DNA of 64,000 nucleotides, from assembly GCF_003002095.1 (NCBI RefSeq), contig NZ_PVZC01000003.1, forward strand, positions 496,001 to 560,000, written 5' to 3'. The stretch's first letter is position 1. Every line of letters begins with the position of its first letter. The stretch is from Allonocardiopsis opalescens (lineage in GTDB: Bacteria > Actinomycetota > Actinomycetes > Streptosporangiales > Streptosporangiaceae). The notes below the pieces were generated by a model. The model was not told where the DNA came from. It saw only the letters and a program-made list of their open reading frames with translations, and did no database searches. Both the position numbers and the translations under genes were made by a program. Shown here in pieces: positions 1 to 9,242 of this stretch.

Positions 1-2407
1 TGTACTCGGCGGCGTAGTTCGCCTTCAGGTAGGCGGTCCAGTAGGAGATCAGGCCGTAGGCGGCGCTGTGCGCCTTGTTGAAGGCGTAGTCGGAGAAGGG
101 GACCAGGATGTCCCAGAGCGCCTTGATCGCCTGGTCGGAGAAGCCGCGCTCCTTCATGCCCTCGGAGAAGGGCACGAACTCCTTGTCCAGCACCTCCTTC
201 TTCTTCTTGCCCATCGCGCGGCGGAGCAGGTCCGCTTGGCCGAGGGAGTACCCGGCCACCTTCTGCGCGATCTCCATGACCTGCTCCTGGTACACGATCA
301 GGCCCTGGGTCGGCGCGAGGATGTCCTTGAGGGCGTCCTCCAGTTCGGGGTGGATCGGGGTGATCTCCTGCTGGCCGTTCTTGCGCAGCGCGTAGTTGGT
401 GTGGGAGTTCGCGCCCATCGGCCCGGGGCGGTACAGGGCGCCGACCGCGGAGATGTCCTCGAAGTTGTCGGGCTTCATCAGCCGCAGCAGCGCGCGCATC
501 GGGCCGCCGTCGAACTGGAACACGCCCAGGGTGTCGCCGCGGGCCAGCAGCTCGTAGGTGGGCTTGTCGTCCAGCGCCAGGGTGGTGAGGTCGAGGGTCT
601 CGCCCCGGTTGGCCTCGATGTTCTTCAGGCAGTCGTCGATGATGGTGAGGTTGCGCAGGCCCAGGAAGTCCATCTTCAGCAGGCCGAGCGTCTCGCAGGT
701 GGGGTAGTCGAACTGGGTGATGATCACCCCGTCGCTGTCCCTGCGCATCACCGGGATGTGCTCGATCAGCGGCTCGGCGGACATGATCACGCCGGCGGCG
801 TGCACGCCGGTCTGCCGGATCAGCCCCTCGAGGCCCTGGGCGAGGTCGATGACCTGCTTGACGTCGACGTCGTCCTCGTAGAGCTTGCGCAGCTCCCCGG
901 CCTCGTTGTGGCGGGGGTGGGAGTCGTCGAAGATGCCGGTGAGCGGGATGTCCTTGCCCATGACGGCGGGCGGGAAGGCCTTGGAGATGCGGTCGCCCAG
1001 CGCGTAGGGGAAGCCGAGCACCCGCGAGGCGTCCTTCACGGCCGCCTTCGCCTTGATCGTCCCGAAGGTGACGATCATGGAGACCTTGTCGTCGCCCCAC
1101 TTCTCGGTGACGTAGCGGATGACGTCGCCGCGGCGGCGCTCGTCGAAGTCGATGTCGATGTCAGGCGGGGACTCGCGCTCGGGGTTGAGGAAGCGCTCGA
1201 AGAACAGGGAGTGGGCCATCGGATCGAGTTCGGTGATGCCCAGCGCGTAGGCGATCATCGCGCCCGCCGCGGAGCCGCGGCCCGGGCCCACCCGGATGCC
1301 GTTGGCCTTGGCCCACTGGATGAAGTCGGCCACCACCAGGAAGTACGAGGGGTAGCCCTTCTGGATGATGACGTCGATCTCGTACTCGACCTGGCGCCGG
1401 TACTCGTCGGAGATGCCGTCCGGGAAGCGGCGCTCCATGCCGCGCCAGACCTCCTTGCGGAACCAGCTCTGCTCGGTCTCGCCCTCGGGGACGCCGTAGA
1501 CCGGCATCAGGTTGTGGTAGTCGAACATCCCGGCCGGGTCGACCTTCTCGGCGATCAGCAGGGTGTTGCGGCAGCCCTGCTGCCAGGCGTCGGAGGTGTC
1601 GACGGCGCGCATCTCGTCGGCGCTCTTGAGGTAGTAGCCGTCGCCGCCGAAGCGGAAGCGGTTGGGGTCGGCGATCTGCGAGGCGGTCTGCACGCACAGC
1701 AGCGCGTCGTGGGCGTCGCGCTCGTTGGCGTAGGTGTAGTGGGAGTCGTTGGTGACGACGAAGGGGATCGACAGCTCCTTGGCGATCCGCAGCAGGCCGT
1801 CGCGGACCTTGAGCTCGATGTCGAGGCCGTGGTCCATGATCTCGACGAAGTAGTTCTCGGCGCCGAAGATGTCGCGGTAGTCGGCGGCGACCTTGACGGC
1901 CTCGTCGTAGTGGCCGAGCCGCAGCCGGGTCTGCACCGCGCCGGAGGGGCAGCCGGTGGTGGCCATCAGCCCCCCGGCGTGCTCGGCGATCAGCTCGCGG
2001 TCCATCCGGGGCCACTTGCGGGCGAAGCCCTCCTTGTAGGCGAGGCTGGACAGCCGGAACAGGTTGTGCAGCCCCTCCTTGTCGCGCGCCCAGATCGTCT
2101 TGTGGTTGTAGAAGCCGCCGCCGGAGACGTCGTCGGACTTCTGGCTCGGGTCGCCCCAGCGCACGGACTGCTTGTGGAAGCGCGACTCCGGCGCGACGTA
2201 GGCCTCGATGCCGATGATCGGCTTCACGCCGGCCTTGGTGGCCTGCTTGTGGAAGTCGAAGGCGCCGTGGACGTTGCCGTGGTCGGTGATCGCGACCGCC
2301 GGCATCTTCTCGTCCTGGGCCACCTGGAAGAGCTGCTTCAGCCGGGCCGCGCCGTCGAGCATCGAATACTCGGTATGAACGTGCAGGTGCACGAACGAGT
2401 CGGCCAT
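1..2407 (-). CDS. dnaE: DNA polymerase III subunit alpha, 5' part (cut by the window edge)
   Basis: Catalytic subunit of the replicative polymerase. About 802 residues are visible and the C-terminal third lies beyond the left edge. The N-terminus has the PHP-domain signature ([14 protein letters not shown], then AITDHGN). The central C-family polymerase palm shows [18 protein letters not shown] and the acidic motif [11 protein letters not shown] that holds catalytic aspartates. Further on come [20 protein letters not shown] and [18 protein letters not shown], as in DnaE1. The ATG at 2407 is preceded by a GGGGGAG ribosome site. A TAGGCT hexamer (2455 back to 2450) is a possible -10 box. The histidine-rich PHP start argues for the housekeeping DnaE1 rather than the mutagenic DnaE2 paralogue. 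Nothing is odd except the edge truncation. Confidence 0.97.
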   Translation of the reverse strand, partial: MADSFVHLHVHTEYSMLDGAARLKQLFQVAQDEKMPAVAITDHGNVHGAFDFHKQATKAGVKPIIGIEAYVAPESRFHKQSVRWGDPSQKSDDVSGGGFYNHKTIWARDKEGLHNLFRLSSLAYKEGFARKWPRMDRELIAEHAGGLMATTGCPSGAVQTRLRLGHYDEAVKVAADYRDIFGAENYFVEIMDHGLDIELKVRDGLLRIAKELSIPFVVTNDSHYTYANERDAHDALLCVQTASQIADPNRFRFGGDGYYLKSADEMRAVDTSDAWQQGCRNTLLIAEKVDPAGMFDYHNLMPVYGVPEGETEQSWFRKEVWRGMERRFPDGISDEYRRQVEYEIDVIIQKGYPSYFLVVADFIQWAKANGIRVGPGRGSAAGAMIAYALGITELDPMAHSLFFERFLNPERESPPDIDIDFDERRRGDVIRYVTEKWGDDKVSMIVTFGTIKAKAAVKDASRVLGFPYALGDRISKAFPPAVMGKDIPLTGIFDDSHPRHNEAGELRKLYEDDVDVKQVIDLAQGLEGLIRQTGVHAAGVIMSAEPLIEHIPVMRRDSDGVIITQFDYPTCETLGLLKMDFLGLRNLTIIDDCLKNIEANRGETLDLTTLALDDKPTYELLARGDTLGVFQFDGGPMRALLRLMKPDNFEDISAVGALYRPGPMGANSHTNYALRKNGQQEITPIHPELEDALKDILAPTQGLIVYQEQVMEIAQKVAGYSLGQADLLRRAMGKKKKEVLDKEFVPFSEGMKERGFSDQAIKALWDILVPFSDYAFNKAHSAAYGLISYWTAYLKANYAAEY

Positions 2408-2816
2408 GGCGCGGCTCCCCCGGGGGCTCGGTGACTGGTGGTGCAGATGAGCCTAGAACGCTTCGGCCGCCACGGGGACGGCACGGCGGCGATCTGCCGG
2501 CGGCCGCTTCCGGCGGTGCCGCGTCCACGCAGCTCAGCCTAGGTGCGAGCGGCCCGGATTTCGCGGTGTGAAGATCCCCCGCGACACGCGCGGGGCGTGT
2601 CGCGCGCCCGTGCGTGCGCCGAGGGGCGGCGCGGGCCGTTCGGGCGCCTCCGGCGGACTTCGATGGACACGGGCATCCTCGGTCGGTCACAATGCGTAGT
2701 GACTTGCGGCCGTGCAGTGATCGACTTCTGTCCGGTAACGGCCATGCACGTTGACGGAACGTGTGAGTCCGATCACGTTCTGGATCGAGGCTCCGCCCCG
2801 CCCATGAGGAGAACGT
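2408..2816. other. 409-nt divergent intergenic region
   Basis: It separates dnaE (minus) from the SGNH esterase gene (plus) and must hold both promoters. I see no credible gene in it. The part from about 2660 to 2800 is noticeably less GC-rich than its surroundings and carries the inverted repeat described separately at 2757-2780. A TTGACG hexamer at 2751-2756 could be a -35 box for the esterase gene, but no convincing -10 box follows. Confidence 0.6.
2757..2780. promoter_or_regulatory. CRP-like inverted repeat upstream of the SGNH esterase gene
   Basis: GAACGTG (2757-2763) and CACGTTC (2774-2780) are perfect inverted arms. Within the element TGTGA-N6-TCACG closely matches the CRP/FNR-family half-site layout TGTGA-N6-TCACA. 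It ends 36 nt before the GTG start and just follows a TTGACG hexamer, so a bound protein would sit across the promoter. Which regulator binds is inference; actinomycete Crp recognises sites of this form. Confidence 0.45.
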
Positions 2817-3728
2817 GTGTCCACTCGCCCGTCTCGCCCGTCGCCGCGCCGCCGCTCCGCCGTCCTCGCCGCCCTGGTCGCCGCCGCCTTCCTGCCGGCC
2901 ACCGCCGCCTACGCGGACACCTCCGGTGCCGCCGCCGCGGTCACGCAGCGCTACGTCGCCCTCGGCGACTCCTTCACCGCCGGCCCGCTCATCCCCGGGG
3001 AGATCGACGGCCCGCTCACCTGCCTGCGCTCGTCGAACAACTATCCGAACGAGCTGGCCGACGCGGTGCCCTTCGCCGAGTTCGAGGACGTCAGCTGCTC
3101 GGGCGCGACCACCGAGCACATGACGCGGGCGCAGGGCCTCAACGCCCCGCAGTTCGACGCGCTGACCGACGACACCAGCCTGGTCACCATGACGATCGGC
3201 GGCAACGACGCCGGCTTCGTAGACATCCTGCTGGAGTGCGCCGCGCTCAGCCTGTCCGACCCGCACGGCAACCCCTGCGAGCGCCACTACACCGCCGGGG
3301 GCGGCGACGAGCTGGCCGAGCGCATCCCGGGGGTGGCCGACGAGGTCGAGTCGGTGCTGGCCGGCATCGCCGAGCGCTCGCCGCAGGCCACCGTCGCCCT
3401 CGTCGGCTACCTGGACCTGCTGCCGGAGCGCGGCGGCTGCTGGCCGGTGGTGCCGATCGCCGACGGCGACGTCGCCTACCTGCACGGCTTCCAGGACGCG
3501 CTGAACGCCGCCCTCGCCGAGCGGGCCGAGGCGGCCGGCGCCGAGTTCGTCAGCGTCAGCGAGCCCGGCCACGACATGTGCCGGCCGCACGCCGACCGCT
3601 GGGTGGAGGGCATCCTCGTCACCAACCCGGCCGCCCCGGTGCACCCCAACGCCCGCGGCATGACCGTCGTCGCCGAGCGCATCGCCGCGGCGCTGGACCT
3701 GCCGGCCGCCGCCGACGCGCGGCTCTAG
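2817..3728 (+). CDS. Secreted SGNH/GDSL-family esterase or lipase
   Basis: 303 residues. An Arg-rich N-terminus followed by a hydrophobic stretch and AAYA|DT is a Sec (possibly Tat-like) signal peptide. The mature part has the SGNH blocks: YVALGDSFTAG (block I, nucleophilic Ser), TIGGNDAGF (block III, Asn) and HPNARGM (block V, catalytic His). Six or more cysteines (TCLRSS, VSCSG, LECAA, NPCERH, GGCWPV, DMCRPH) suggest the disulfide bonds typical of extracellular actinomycete SGNH lipases. The GTG start at 2817 follows GAGGAGAAC at ideal spacing. A GTG two bases earlier is in another frame. It is probably monocistronic, with a hairpin at 3744-3764. The substrate (lipid ester, acyl-sugar or other) cannot be told from sequence. 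Confidence 0.9.
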   Translation: MSTRPSRPSPRRRSAVLAALVAAAFLPATAAYADTSGAAAAVTQRYVALGDSFTAGPLIPGEIDGPLTCLRSSNNYPNELADAVPFAEFEDVSCSGATTEHMTRAQGLNAPQFDALTDDTSLVTMTIGGNDAGFVDILLECAALSLSDPHGNPCERHYTAGGGDELAERIPGVADEVESVLAGIAERSPQATVALVGYLDLLPERGGCWPVVPIADGDVAYLHGFQDALNAALAERAEAAGAEFVSVSEPGHDMCRPHADRWVEGILVTNPAAPVHPNARGMTVVAERIAAALDLPAAADARL

Positions 3729-3743
3729 CGGCCGTCCGCTCCG

Positions 3744-3764
3744 GCGGCCCGTCCGGTGGGCCGC
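3744..3764 (+). terminator. Hairpin after the SGNH esterase gene
   Basis: GCGGCCC (3744-3750) and GGGCCGC (3758-3764) form a perfect 7-bp stem with a 7-nt loop, 15 nt after the esterase stop codon. No U-tract follows, as is usual for actinomycete terminators. Confidence 0.5.
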
Positions 3765-3871
3765 GTCGCCGATACTGGGACGACCAGCACGTCCGCGCCG
3801 CCGCGGCGCGGCGCGGGCCACGCGGCCCGCTCCGCGCCCGGCGGCGCCCCCACCGGGCAGGAGGCGCCGCC

Positions 3872-4624
3872 GTGTCCGACACGCGCCAGGCCGGGCGGCC
3901 GCACCCCGCCGCCGGCTCCGAGCTGCGCGCCGACTGCGCGAACTGCTTCGGCCTGTGCTGCGTCGCGCTCGCCTTCACCGCCTCGGCCGACTTCGCCGCC
4001 GACAAGGCGGCCGGCGAGCCCTGCGGGAACCTCGGCGATGACTTCCGCTGCGGCATCCACACCCGGCTGCGGGCCGGCGGCTACGCCGGCTGCGCCGTCT
4101 ACGACTGCTTCGGCGCCGGCCAGCGGATCTCGCAGCGCACCTTCGGCGGCCGCGACTGGCGCCGCCACCCCGCGCAGGCGGAGACGATGTTCGCGGTGCT
4201 GCCGGTCATGCGCCAGCTGCACGAGATGCTGTGGTACCTGGCGCAGGCGCGGACCCTCGAAGCCTCCGGCGAGCTGGGCGGGGCGCTGCGCGAGGCCGCC
4301 GCCGCCACCGAGCGGCTGGCCGCCGCGGAGCCCGCCGAACTGCTCGCCCTGGACGTGGCCGCCCACCGCGCGACCGTGAACACCCTGCTGCTGCGCACCA
4401 GCGAGCGGGCGCGCGCCCGCGCCGGGCGGCGCGCCCCCGACCGCAGGGGCGCCGACCTGATCGGCGCGAAGCTGCGGGGCGCGAAGCTGCGCGGCGCCGA
4501 CCTGCGCGGCGCCGACCTCACCGGCGCCCTCTTCGTCACCCGCTCCCAGCTCGACGCCGCTCGCGGCGACGCCCGCACCCGCGTCCCCGCCGCCCTCGAC
4601 CGCCCGGCCCACTGGACGCCGTAG
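3872..4624 (+). CDS. Cys-rich pentapeptide-repeat protein
   Basis: 250 residues. The GTG at 3872 follows AGGAGGC; the frame is open upstream, but this is the first start with a ribosome site. The N-terminal third (about residues 15-90) is unusually cysteine-rich: CANCFGLCCVAL, EPCGN, FRCGIH, GYAGCAVYDCFGAG. The spacing suggests a metal or Fe-S site. A helical middle section follows. The C-terminus (about residues 190-225) has five or so A(D/K)LxG pentapeptide units (ADLIGAKLRGAKLRGADLRG), too few for more than one or two coils of a right-handed quadrilateral beta-helix. No signal peptide is visible, so it is likely cytoplasmic. The two-part architecture looks conserved in actinomycetes, but I know of no function. 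Confidence 0.8.
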   Translation: MSDTRQAGRPHPAAGSELRADCANCFGLCCVALAFTASADFAADKAAGEPCGNLGDDFRCGIHTRLRAGGYAGCAVYDCFGAGQRISQRTFGGRDWRRHPAQAETMFAVLPVMRQLHEMLWYLAQARTLEASGELGGALREAAAATERLAAAEPAELLALDVAAHRATVNTLLLRTSERARARAGRRAPDRRGADLIGAKLRGAKLRGADLRGADLTGALFVTRSQLDAARGDARTRVPAALDRPAHWTP

Positions 4625-4772
4625 CGCCCCGAACCGCCGCTCGTCAGCGCGAACCGGCGCCGAGGTGGGACATCCGCCACGTTCGGCGCGCGCTCGTGTC
4701 TGGACCGACGGGGAGGGAAGACACGGGCTTGAGGCGCGCCGAACCGCCGCGCCGAAGGCGCGGCAGAGAAGC

Positions 4773-5471
4773 TCAGTACTCCCGCCACCACAGGTTGACG
4801 GCGTAGTCGACCTCCAGGCCGCGGTGCTCGGCGGCGAAGCGGGCGGCCAGCTCGGCCGGGAACTCGATCCGCAGGACGGCTTCCAGGTGGGCCCGCTCGG
4901 TGAAGGACCAGCGGCTCGCGATCGGCCGCCGCTGGAAGCCCTGGCGGGCCCAGAAGCGCTCCACCGCCGACGGGTCGTAGGACGGCAGCCAGCGCCGGAA
5001 CCAGCCGCCGAAGGTGCCGGTGCTCGCGTCGTTGTCGACGATGAAGGCGGTGCCGCCCCGGGCCAGCACCCGCTCCAGCTCGCGCAGCCCCGGCTCGCAG
5101 CCGGGGCCGAAGAAGTACGCCCACCTTGCGTGCGCCAGGTCCGCCGAGGCGTCGGGCAGCGGCAGCCGCTGCGCGGTGCCCTGACGCACCGCCGCGTTGG
5201 GCAGCCCCTCGATCCGGCGCCGCGCCGCCCGCGCCAGTCCGGCGTGCGGCTCCACGCCGACCACACTCGCGCACCGCCGCGCGAAGCCGGGCAGGTGGTA
5301 GCCGGTGCCGCAGCCGATGTCGACCGCGCGGGCGCCGGCCGGCGGCCGGATCTCCGCCATCGCCGCCTCGACCGCGCCGTCGGGGTCGAAGGCGCGGTTC
5401 TCCAGTTCGTATACGTCGGGGGAGTTCCAGATGTTCGGGCTGGGCACCGCCCCCGTCAGGGCTTCGCGCAC
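4773..5471 (-). CDS. Class I SAM-dependent methyltransferase
   Basis: About 232 residues. The Rossmann methyltransferase fold is shown by AVDIGCGTGYHLPGF (motif I, SAM glycine loop), VVGVEPHAG (acidic end of beta-2) and LPLPDASADLAHARWAYFF (motif IV region), followed by LRELERVLARGGTAFIVDND. The family is the generic Methyltransf_11 type and the substrate is unknown. I chose the GTG at 5471 because the protein then begins shortly before the conserved VPSPNIWNSPDVYELENRA segment. A GTG at 5513 would add 14 residues and neither start has a clear ribosome site. It is the only minus-strand gene between the esterase and the HAD hydrolase, and it is divergent from the isomerase gene at 5575. Confidence 0.85.
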   Translation of the reverse strand: MREALTGAVPSPNIWNSPDVYELENRAFDPDGAVEAAMAEIRPPAGARAVDIGCGTGYHLPGFARRCASVVGVEPHAGLARAARRRIEGLPNAAVRQGTAQRLPLPDASADLAHARWAYFFGPGCEPGLRELERVLARGGTAFIVDNDASTGTFGGWFRRWLPSYDPSAVERFWARQGFQRRPIASRWSFTERAHLEAVLRIEFPAELAARFAAEHRGLEVDYAVNLWWREY

Positions 5472-5561
5472 CCGTCCACGGTAGGGCCGGGGCGGACGGC
5501 CCGCTCCGGCCACCGAAGCACTTATTTCGTGCCCGAGGGCCGAATCGGGACGCCGAGCGCA

Positions 5562-5567
5562 TAGTCT
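5562..5567 (+). promoter_or_regulatory. -10 box for a probable leaderless transcript
   Basis: TAGTCT sits 7 nt before the GTG of the TIM-barrel gene at 5575, which lacks a Shine-Dalgarno sequence. This spacing would place transcription start at or next to the start codon. The same layout recurs before five other genes here (see findings). Confidence 0.45.
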
Positions 5568-5574
5568 TGGGCGA

Positions 5575-6453
5575 GTGAGCGCTATTCAGGTCTCTGACGC
5601 GCTCGTCGCACTGTCGACGGCGTCGGTCTATCCCGAAAAAGCCCCGGACGCTTTCGAAGTCGCGGCCGGCCTCGGCTATGACGGCGTCGAGGTCCTGGTC
5701 ACCAACGACCCCGTGAGCCAGGACGCCGACGTCCTGCGCCGGCTGGTCGACTACCACCAGATCCCGGTGCTGGCCGTGCACGCGCCCTGCCTGCTGGTCA
5801 CCCAGCGGGTGTGGGGGCGCGACCAGATGGCCAAGTTGGTGCGGTCCAAGGACATGGCCGAGAAGCTGGGCGCCCGCGTGGTCGTGGTGCACCCGCCGTT
5901 CCGCTGGCAGCGCGAGTACGCTCGCGAGTTCGAGACGGCGCTGGCCCGCATGCAGGACGAGACCGACGTCGTGTTCGCGGTGGAGAACATGTTCCCGGTG
6001 CGGGTGCGCGGCTCCGAGGTCGCCCCCTACTCGCCCGGCTGGGACCCCACCGAGCAGGACTTCCCGCACGTCACCCTGGACCTGTCCCACACCGCCGTGT
6101 CGGGCTCGGACGCCATGCACATGGCCCACCGCCTCGGCGACCGCCTCGCCCACGTCCACATGGCCGACGGCATGGGCGTGCCCAACCGTGACGAGCACCT
6201 GGTGCCCGGCCGGGGCACCCAGCCGTGCGCGCCGATGCTGGAGCACCTCGCCGAGAGCGCCTTCGACGGCCTGGTCGTGCTGGAGATCAACACCCGCAAG
6301 GCCACCCGCGAGGAGCGCCGCGCCGACCTCAGCGAGGCGCTGAACTTCACCCGCCTGCACCTCGCCGGCCGGGTCGCGGCGGCCGCCGCCGGCCCGCGCG
6401 GCGGCGACCGCGTGTGGTCGGTCTCCTCCGACGGCACCGTCGCCGACGGCTGA
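5575..6453 (+). CDS. Sugar phosphate isomerase/epimerase-type TIM barrel protein
   Basis: 292 residues of the xylose isomerase-like/AP endonuclease family 2 fold. Expected metal-site and barrel segments are present: [61 protein letters not shown] and [10 protein letters not shown]. The Glu, Asp and His ligands of the divalent metal appear intact. In actinomycetes a gene of this type often precedes the TetR-proC pair, as here. The true substrate is unknown, since this superfamily covers inosose, tagatose, hydroxypyruvate and DNA enzymes. The GTG at 5575 has no ribosome site but has a -10-like box 7 nt upstream. The C-terminal 30 residues (Ala/Gly-rich) look like a non-catalytic tail. Confidence 0.85.
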   Translation: MSAIQVSDALVALSTASVYPEKAPDAFEVAAGLGYDGVEVLVTNDPVSQDADVLRRLVDYHQIPVLAVHAPCLLVTQRVWGRDQMAKLVRSKDMAEKLGARVVVVHPPFRWQREYAREFETALARMQDETDVVFAVENMFPVRVRGSEVAPYSPGWDPTEQDFPHVTLDLSHTAVSGSDAMHMAHRLGDRLAHVHMADGMGVPNRDEHLVPGRGTQPCAPMLEHLAESAFDGLVVLEINTRKATREERRADLSEALNFTRLHLAGRVAAAAAGPRGGDRVWSVSSDGTVADG

Positions 6454-6470
6454 GGGCGGCCCCTCCCGCC

Positions 6471-7073
6471 ATGCCCGACCCGGCCGACGCCGCGCCGACC
6501 GCGCCCAGGGCCGGCCGCCGGCCCGGCCCCACCGCCACCCGCGCCGCGATCCTGGACGCCGCCCGCCGCCTGTTCGGCGAGCGCGGCTACGACGCCACCT
6601 CGGTGCGGGCCATCGCCCGCGCCGCCGACGTCGACCCGGCGCTGGTGCACCACTTCTTCGGTACCAAGGAGGGCGTCTTCACCGAGGCGCTGGAGCTGCC
6701 GGTGCAGCCGTCGTCCATCCGGGCGGCCATCCTGGACGGGCCCAGGGAGCAGGTCGGCGACAGGCTGATCAGGCACGCGCTGCGGCTGTGGCGCGACCCC
6801 GAGATCGAGCGGCGGGTGCTCGGCCTGCTGCGCGCCGCCACCACCAACAGCGGCGTCGCCGAGCTGATGCGCTCGGCGATGACCCGCGAGCTGCTGGAAC
6901 CGGTCTGCGCCGCTCTGGGGGTGCCGCTGCTGCGCGCGAACGCGGTGGCATCCCAGCTGGTCGGCCTGGCGGTGGTCCGCTCGGTGATCCGGCTCGAACC
7001 GGTGGCCTCGGCCTCCGACGACGAGATCGCCGCCCTGGTCGGGCCCACCATCCAGCGCTACCTGGACCCCTGA
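6471..7073 (+). CDS. TetR-family transcriptional regulator
   Basis: 200 residues. After a Pro/Ala-rich lead-in, residues about 20-70 form the TetR DNA-binding domain (TRAAILDAARRLFGERGYD, then TSVRAIARAADVDPALVHHFFGTKEGVF). The rest is a helical ligand-binding and dimerisation domain with the QLVGLAVVRSVIRLE motif seen in TetR_C proteins. It starts 17 nt after the isomerase stop, so the two genes are probably cotranscribed. The ATG at 6471 follows a weak CCCTCCC stretch; later in-frame starts would cut into the HTH lead. The ligand and targets cannot be told. A hairpin at 7077-7110 follows before proC. Confidence 0.93.
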   Translation: MPDPADAAPTAPRAGRRPGPTATRAAILDAARRLFGERGYDATSVRAIARAADVDPALVHHFFGTKEGVFTEALELPVQPSSIRAAILDGPREQVGDRLIRHALRLWRDPEIERRVLGLLRAATTNSGVAELMRSAMTRELLEPVCAALGVPLLRANAVASQLVGLAVVRSVIRLEPVASASDDEIAALVGPTIQRYLDP

Positions 7074-7076
7074 GGG

Positions 7077-7110
7077 CCGGCGGAGCGCGGCGCGCCCGCG
7101 CGGCCGCCGG
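7077..7110 (+). terminator. Hairpin between the TetR gene and proC
   Basis: CCGGCGG (7077-7083) pairs with CCGCCGG (7104-7110), and further GC-rich pairing within the loop is possible. It starts 4 nt after the TetR stop codon. No T-run follows. Confidence 0.4.
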
Positions 7111-7132
7111 GGAGCAACTACGCTGGATTCCC

Positions 7133-7924
7133 ATGATTGCCATTCTGGGCGCCGGGAAGATGGGCGAGGCGCTGCTGTCGGGGCTGCTGCGCTCCGGCCA
7201 CGACCCCGCGGACGTCGTCGTCTCCGACGCGCGCCCCGAGCGCTGCGCGGAGCTGCTGGAGAGCTACGGCGTCAAGGCGCTGGCCAACACCGAGGCGGCG
7301 GCCGCCGCCGAGACCCTGCTGCTCGCGGTGAAGCCGCAGGACATGCCGGCGCTGCTGGCCGAGATCGCGCCGCACGCCGGGGCGGTCCGGCTGGCGATCT
7401 CGATCGCCGCCGGGGTGCGCACCGCCACCATCGAGGAGTGGCTGCCGGCCACCCCGGTGGTGCGGGTGATGCCGAACACGCCGATGCTGGTCGGCCAGGG
7501 GGCGAGCGTCATCTCGGCGGGCAGCCACGCCACCGAGGAGCACCTGGTGCAGACCGAGGAGCTGCTGCGCGCGGTCAGCACCGTCACCCGGGTGCCCGAG
7601 CGGCACCAGGACGCCGCCACGGCGCTGTCGGGCAGCGGCCCGGCCTACGTCTACTACCTGGCCGAGTCCATGATCGACGCCGGGGTCACCATGGGGCTGC
7701 CGCGCGCCACCGCCCGCGAGCTGACCCTGCAGACCCTCACCGGCGCCGCCACGCTGATGCGCGACTCCGGCGAGCACCCCGCTGTGCTGCGCGAGGCCGT
7801 CACCTCGCCGGGCGGCACCACCGCGGCGGCCGTCGCCGAACTGGAGCGGCGCGGGGTGCGCAGCGCCGTCCTGGACGCCATCGTCAAGGCGCGCGACCGC
7901 GGCGCGGAACTGGCCGGGGAGTGA
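7133..7924 (+). CDS. proC: Pyrroline-5-carboxylate reductase
   Basis: 263 residues. It catalyses the last step of proline synthesis, reducing 1-pyrroline-5-carboxylate with NAD(P)H. The N-terminal Rossmann motif is IAILGAGKMGEALLSGLL, and the nucleotide domain includes LLLAVKPQDM and VVRVMPNTPMLVGQG. The C-terminal P5CR dimerisation domain has the family signature LSGSGPAYVYYLAESM and REAVTSPGGTTAAAV. Length is normal. The ATG at 7133 has no ribosome site but lies 8 nt after TACGCT (7119-7124), pointing to a leaderless mRNA. All catalytic features are intact. Confidence 0.97.
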   Translation: MIAILGAGKMGEALLSGLLRSGHDPADVVVSDARPERCAELLESYGVKALANTEAAAAAETLLLAVKPQDMPALLAEIAPHAGAVRLAISIAAGVRTATIEEWLPATPVVRVMPNTPMLVGQGASVISAGSHATEEHLVQTEELLRAVSTVTRVPERHQDAATALSGSGPAYVYYLAESMIDAGVTMGLPRATARELTLQTLTGAATLMRDSGEHPAVLREAVTSPGGTTAAAVAELERRGVRSAVLDAIVKARDRGAELAGE

Positions 7925-8050
7925 GCCGGGCGGCCCGCCGCCCCAGCCGCCACCCCGCGCGCCGCCGCGGCCGGGGCAGCGGCTAGCGTGGTCGGAATTC
8001 CCGTCGACACCGCCTGGTACCGCCGAGTCCGGCGGCGGGCTGGAGGACAG

Positions 8051-9229
8051 ATGAGCCACTCGTTGCAGGTGTCCTGGCAGGATGGGCTGACCTCCTACAA
8101 CTTCGGGCCCTCGCACCCCCTCGCCCCCGTGCGGGTGGAGCTCACCATGGAGCTGGCGCACACCCTGGGCGTCTTCGACCTCGACGGGGTCGTCCGGGCC
8201 GGCTTCGAGCCGGCCGACGACGACCTGCTCGAACTGCTGCACGACCGCAGCTACATCTCGGCGGTCAAGGAGGCCGGCTCCACCCTGCGCCCCAACGGCG
8301 CCTTCGGCCTCGGCACCCCCGACAACCCCGTCTTCGCCAATATGCACGACGCCTCCGCGCTGGTCGCGGGCGGTTCCGTTGCGGCGGCCCGCGCGGTGTG
8401 GACGGGCGCCGCCGAGCACGCCGCCAATGTCGCCGGCGGGCTGCACCACGCCATGCCGGCCAGCGCCTGGGGCTTCTGCGTCTACAACGACATCGCGCTC
8501 GCCATCGCCTGGCTGCTGGAGCAGGGCGCCCAGCGCATCGCCTACGTCGACGTCGACGTGCACCACGGCGACGGCGTGCAGACCATGTTCTACGACGACC
8601 CCCGGGTGCTGACGATCAGCCTGCACGAGTCGCCGCGCACCCTGTTCCCCGGCACCGGCATGCCCTCGGAGAGCGGCGGCCCCCGCGCCGAGGGCACCGC
8701 CGTGAACGTCGCGCTGCCGGCCGGTACCGGCGACGAGGGCTGGCTGCGCGCCTTCCACGCCGTGGTCCCGCCGCTGGTGCGCAACTTCCGGCCCGACGTG
8801 CTCGTCACCCAGCAGGGCTGCGACAGCCACGCGCTGGACCCGCTGGCCCACCTGATGCTGAGCGTCGACGGCCAGCGCGCCGCCTACGCCGCCCTGCACG
8901 AGCTGGCCCACGAGGCGGCCGGCGGCAAGTGGGTGCTGGCCGGGGGCGGCGGCTACGAGCTGGTGCAGGTGGTGCCGCGGGCCTGGACCCACCTGCTGGC
9001 CGAGGCGGCGGGCCGGCCGATCGCGCCGGCCACCGAGACGCCCAAGGACTGGCAGGAACTGGCCCGCCGGAAACTGCGCGAATTCGCGCCGCTGACCATG
9101 ACGGACGGGCGTACACCCGAGTACCGTCCCTTCGAGCAGGGATACGACCCCGCCGACCCGGTCGACCGCGCCATCCAGGCCACCCGGGTCGAGGTGTTCC
9201 CGGCGCACGGTATCGACCCGAACCTGTAG
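8051..9229 (+). CDS. AcuC-type acetoin utilization deacetylase (class I HDAC fold)
   Basis: 392 residues of the zinc-dependent histone deacetylase/AcuC/AphA superfamily. It is likely a protein-lysine deacetylase, for example of acetyl-CoA synthetase; the substrate is inferred from family. Catalytic elements visible are GGLHHAMPASAWGFCVYND (general-base His pair), YVDVDVHHGDGVQTMFY (zinc-binding Asp/His), TQQGCDSHALDPLAHL (second zinc Asp) and LAGGGGYEL. The ATG at 8051 follows GGAGGA at ideal distance; the frame is open to a GTG at 7988 that lacks a ribosome site. TAGCGT at 7984-7989 may be the -10 box. The next gene starts 13 nt downstream and is probably cotranscribed. Confidence 0.93.
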   Translation: MSHSLQVSWQDGLTSYNFGPSHPLAPVRVELTMELAHTLGVFDLDGVVRAGFEPADDDLLELLHDRSYISAVKEAGSTLRPNGAFGLGTPDNPVFANMHDASALVAGGSVAAARAVWTGAAEHAANVAGGLHHAMPASAWGFCVYNDIALAIAWLLEQGAQRIAYVDVDVHHGDGVQTMFYDDPRVLTISLHESPRTLFPGTGMPSESGGPRAEGTAVNVALPAGTGDEGWLRAFHAVVPPLVRNFRPDVLVTQQGCDSHALDPLAHLMLSVDGQRAAYAALHELAHEAAGGKWVLAGGGGYELVQVVPRAWTHLLAEAAGRPIAPATETPKDWQELARRKLREFAPLTMTDGRTPEYRPFEQGYDPADPVDRAIQATRVEVFPAHGIDPNL

Positions 9230-9242
9230 CGAAGGGCGGCCC

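Noticed and set aside
1161-3821. Long minus-strand open frame antisense to the esterase gene and out of frame with dnaE
   Set aside because: High GC removes stop codons from most frames. The translation is Arg/Gly/Ala-rich without motifs, while dnaE and the esterase in their own frames have clear family signatures.
5985-5994. GAACATGTTC, resembling a LexA (SOS) box
   Set aside because: It lies inside the isomerase coding region (VENMFP codons), far from any promoter, and lacks the flanking T/A context.
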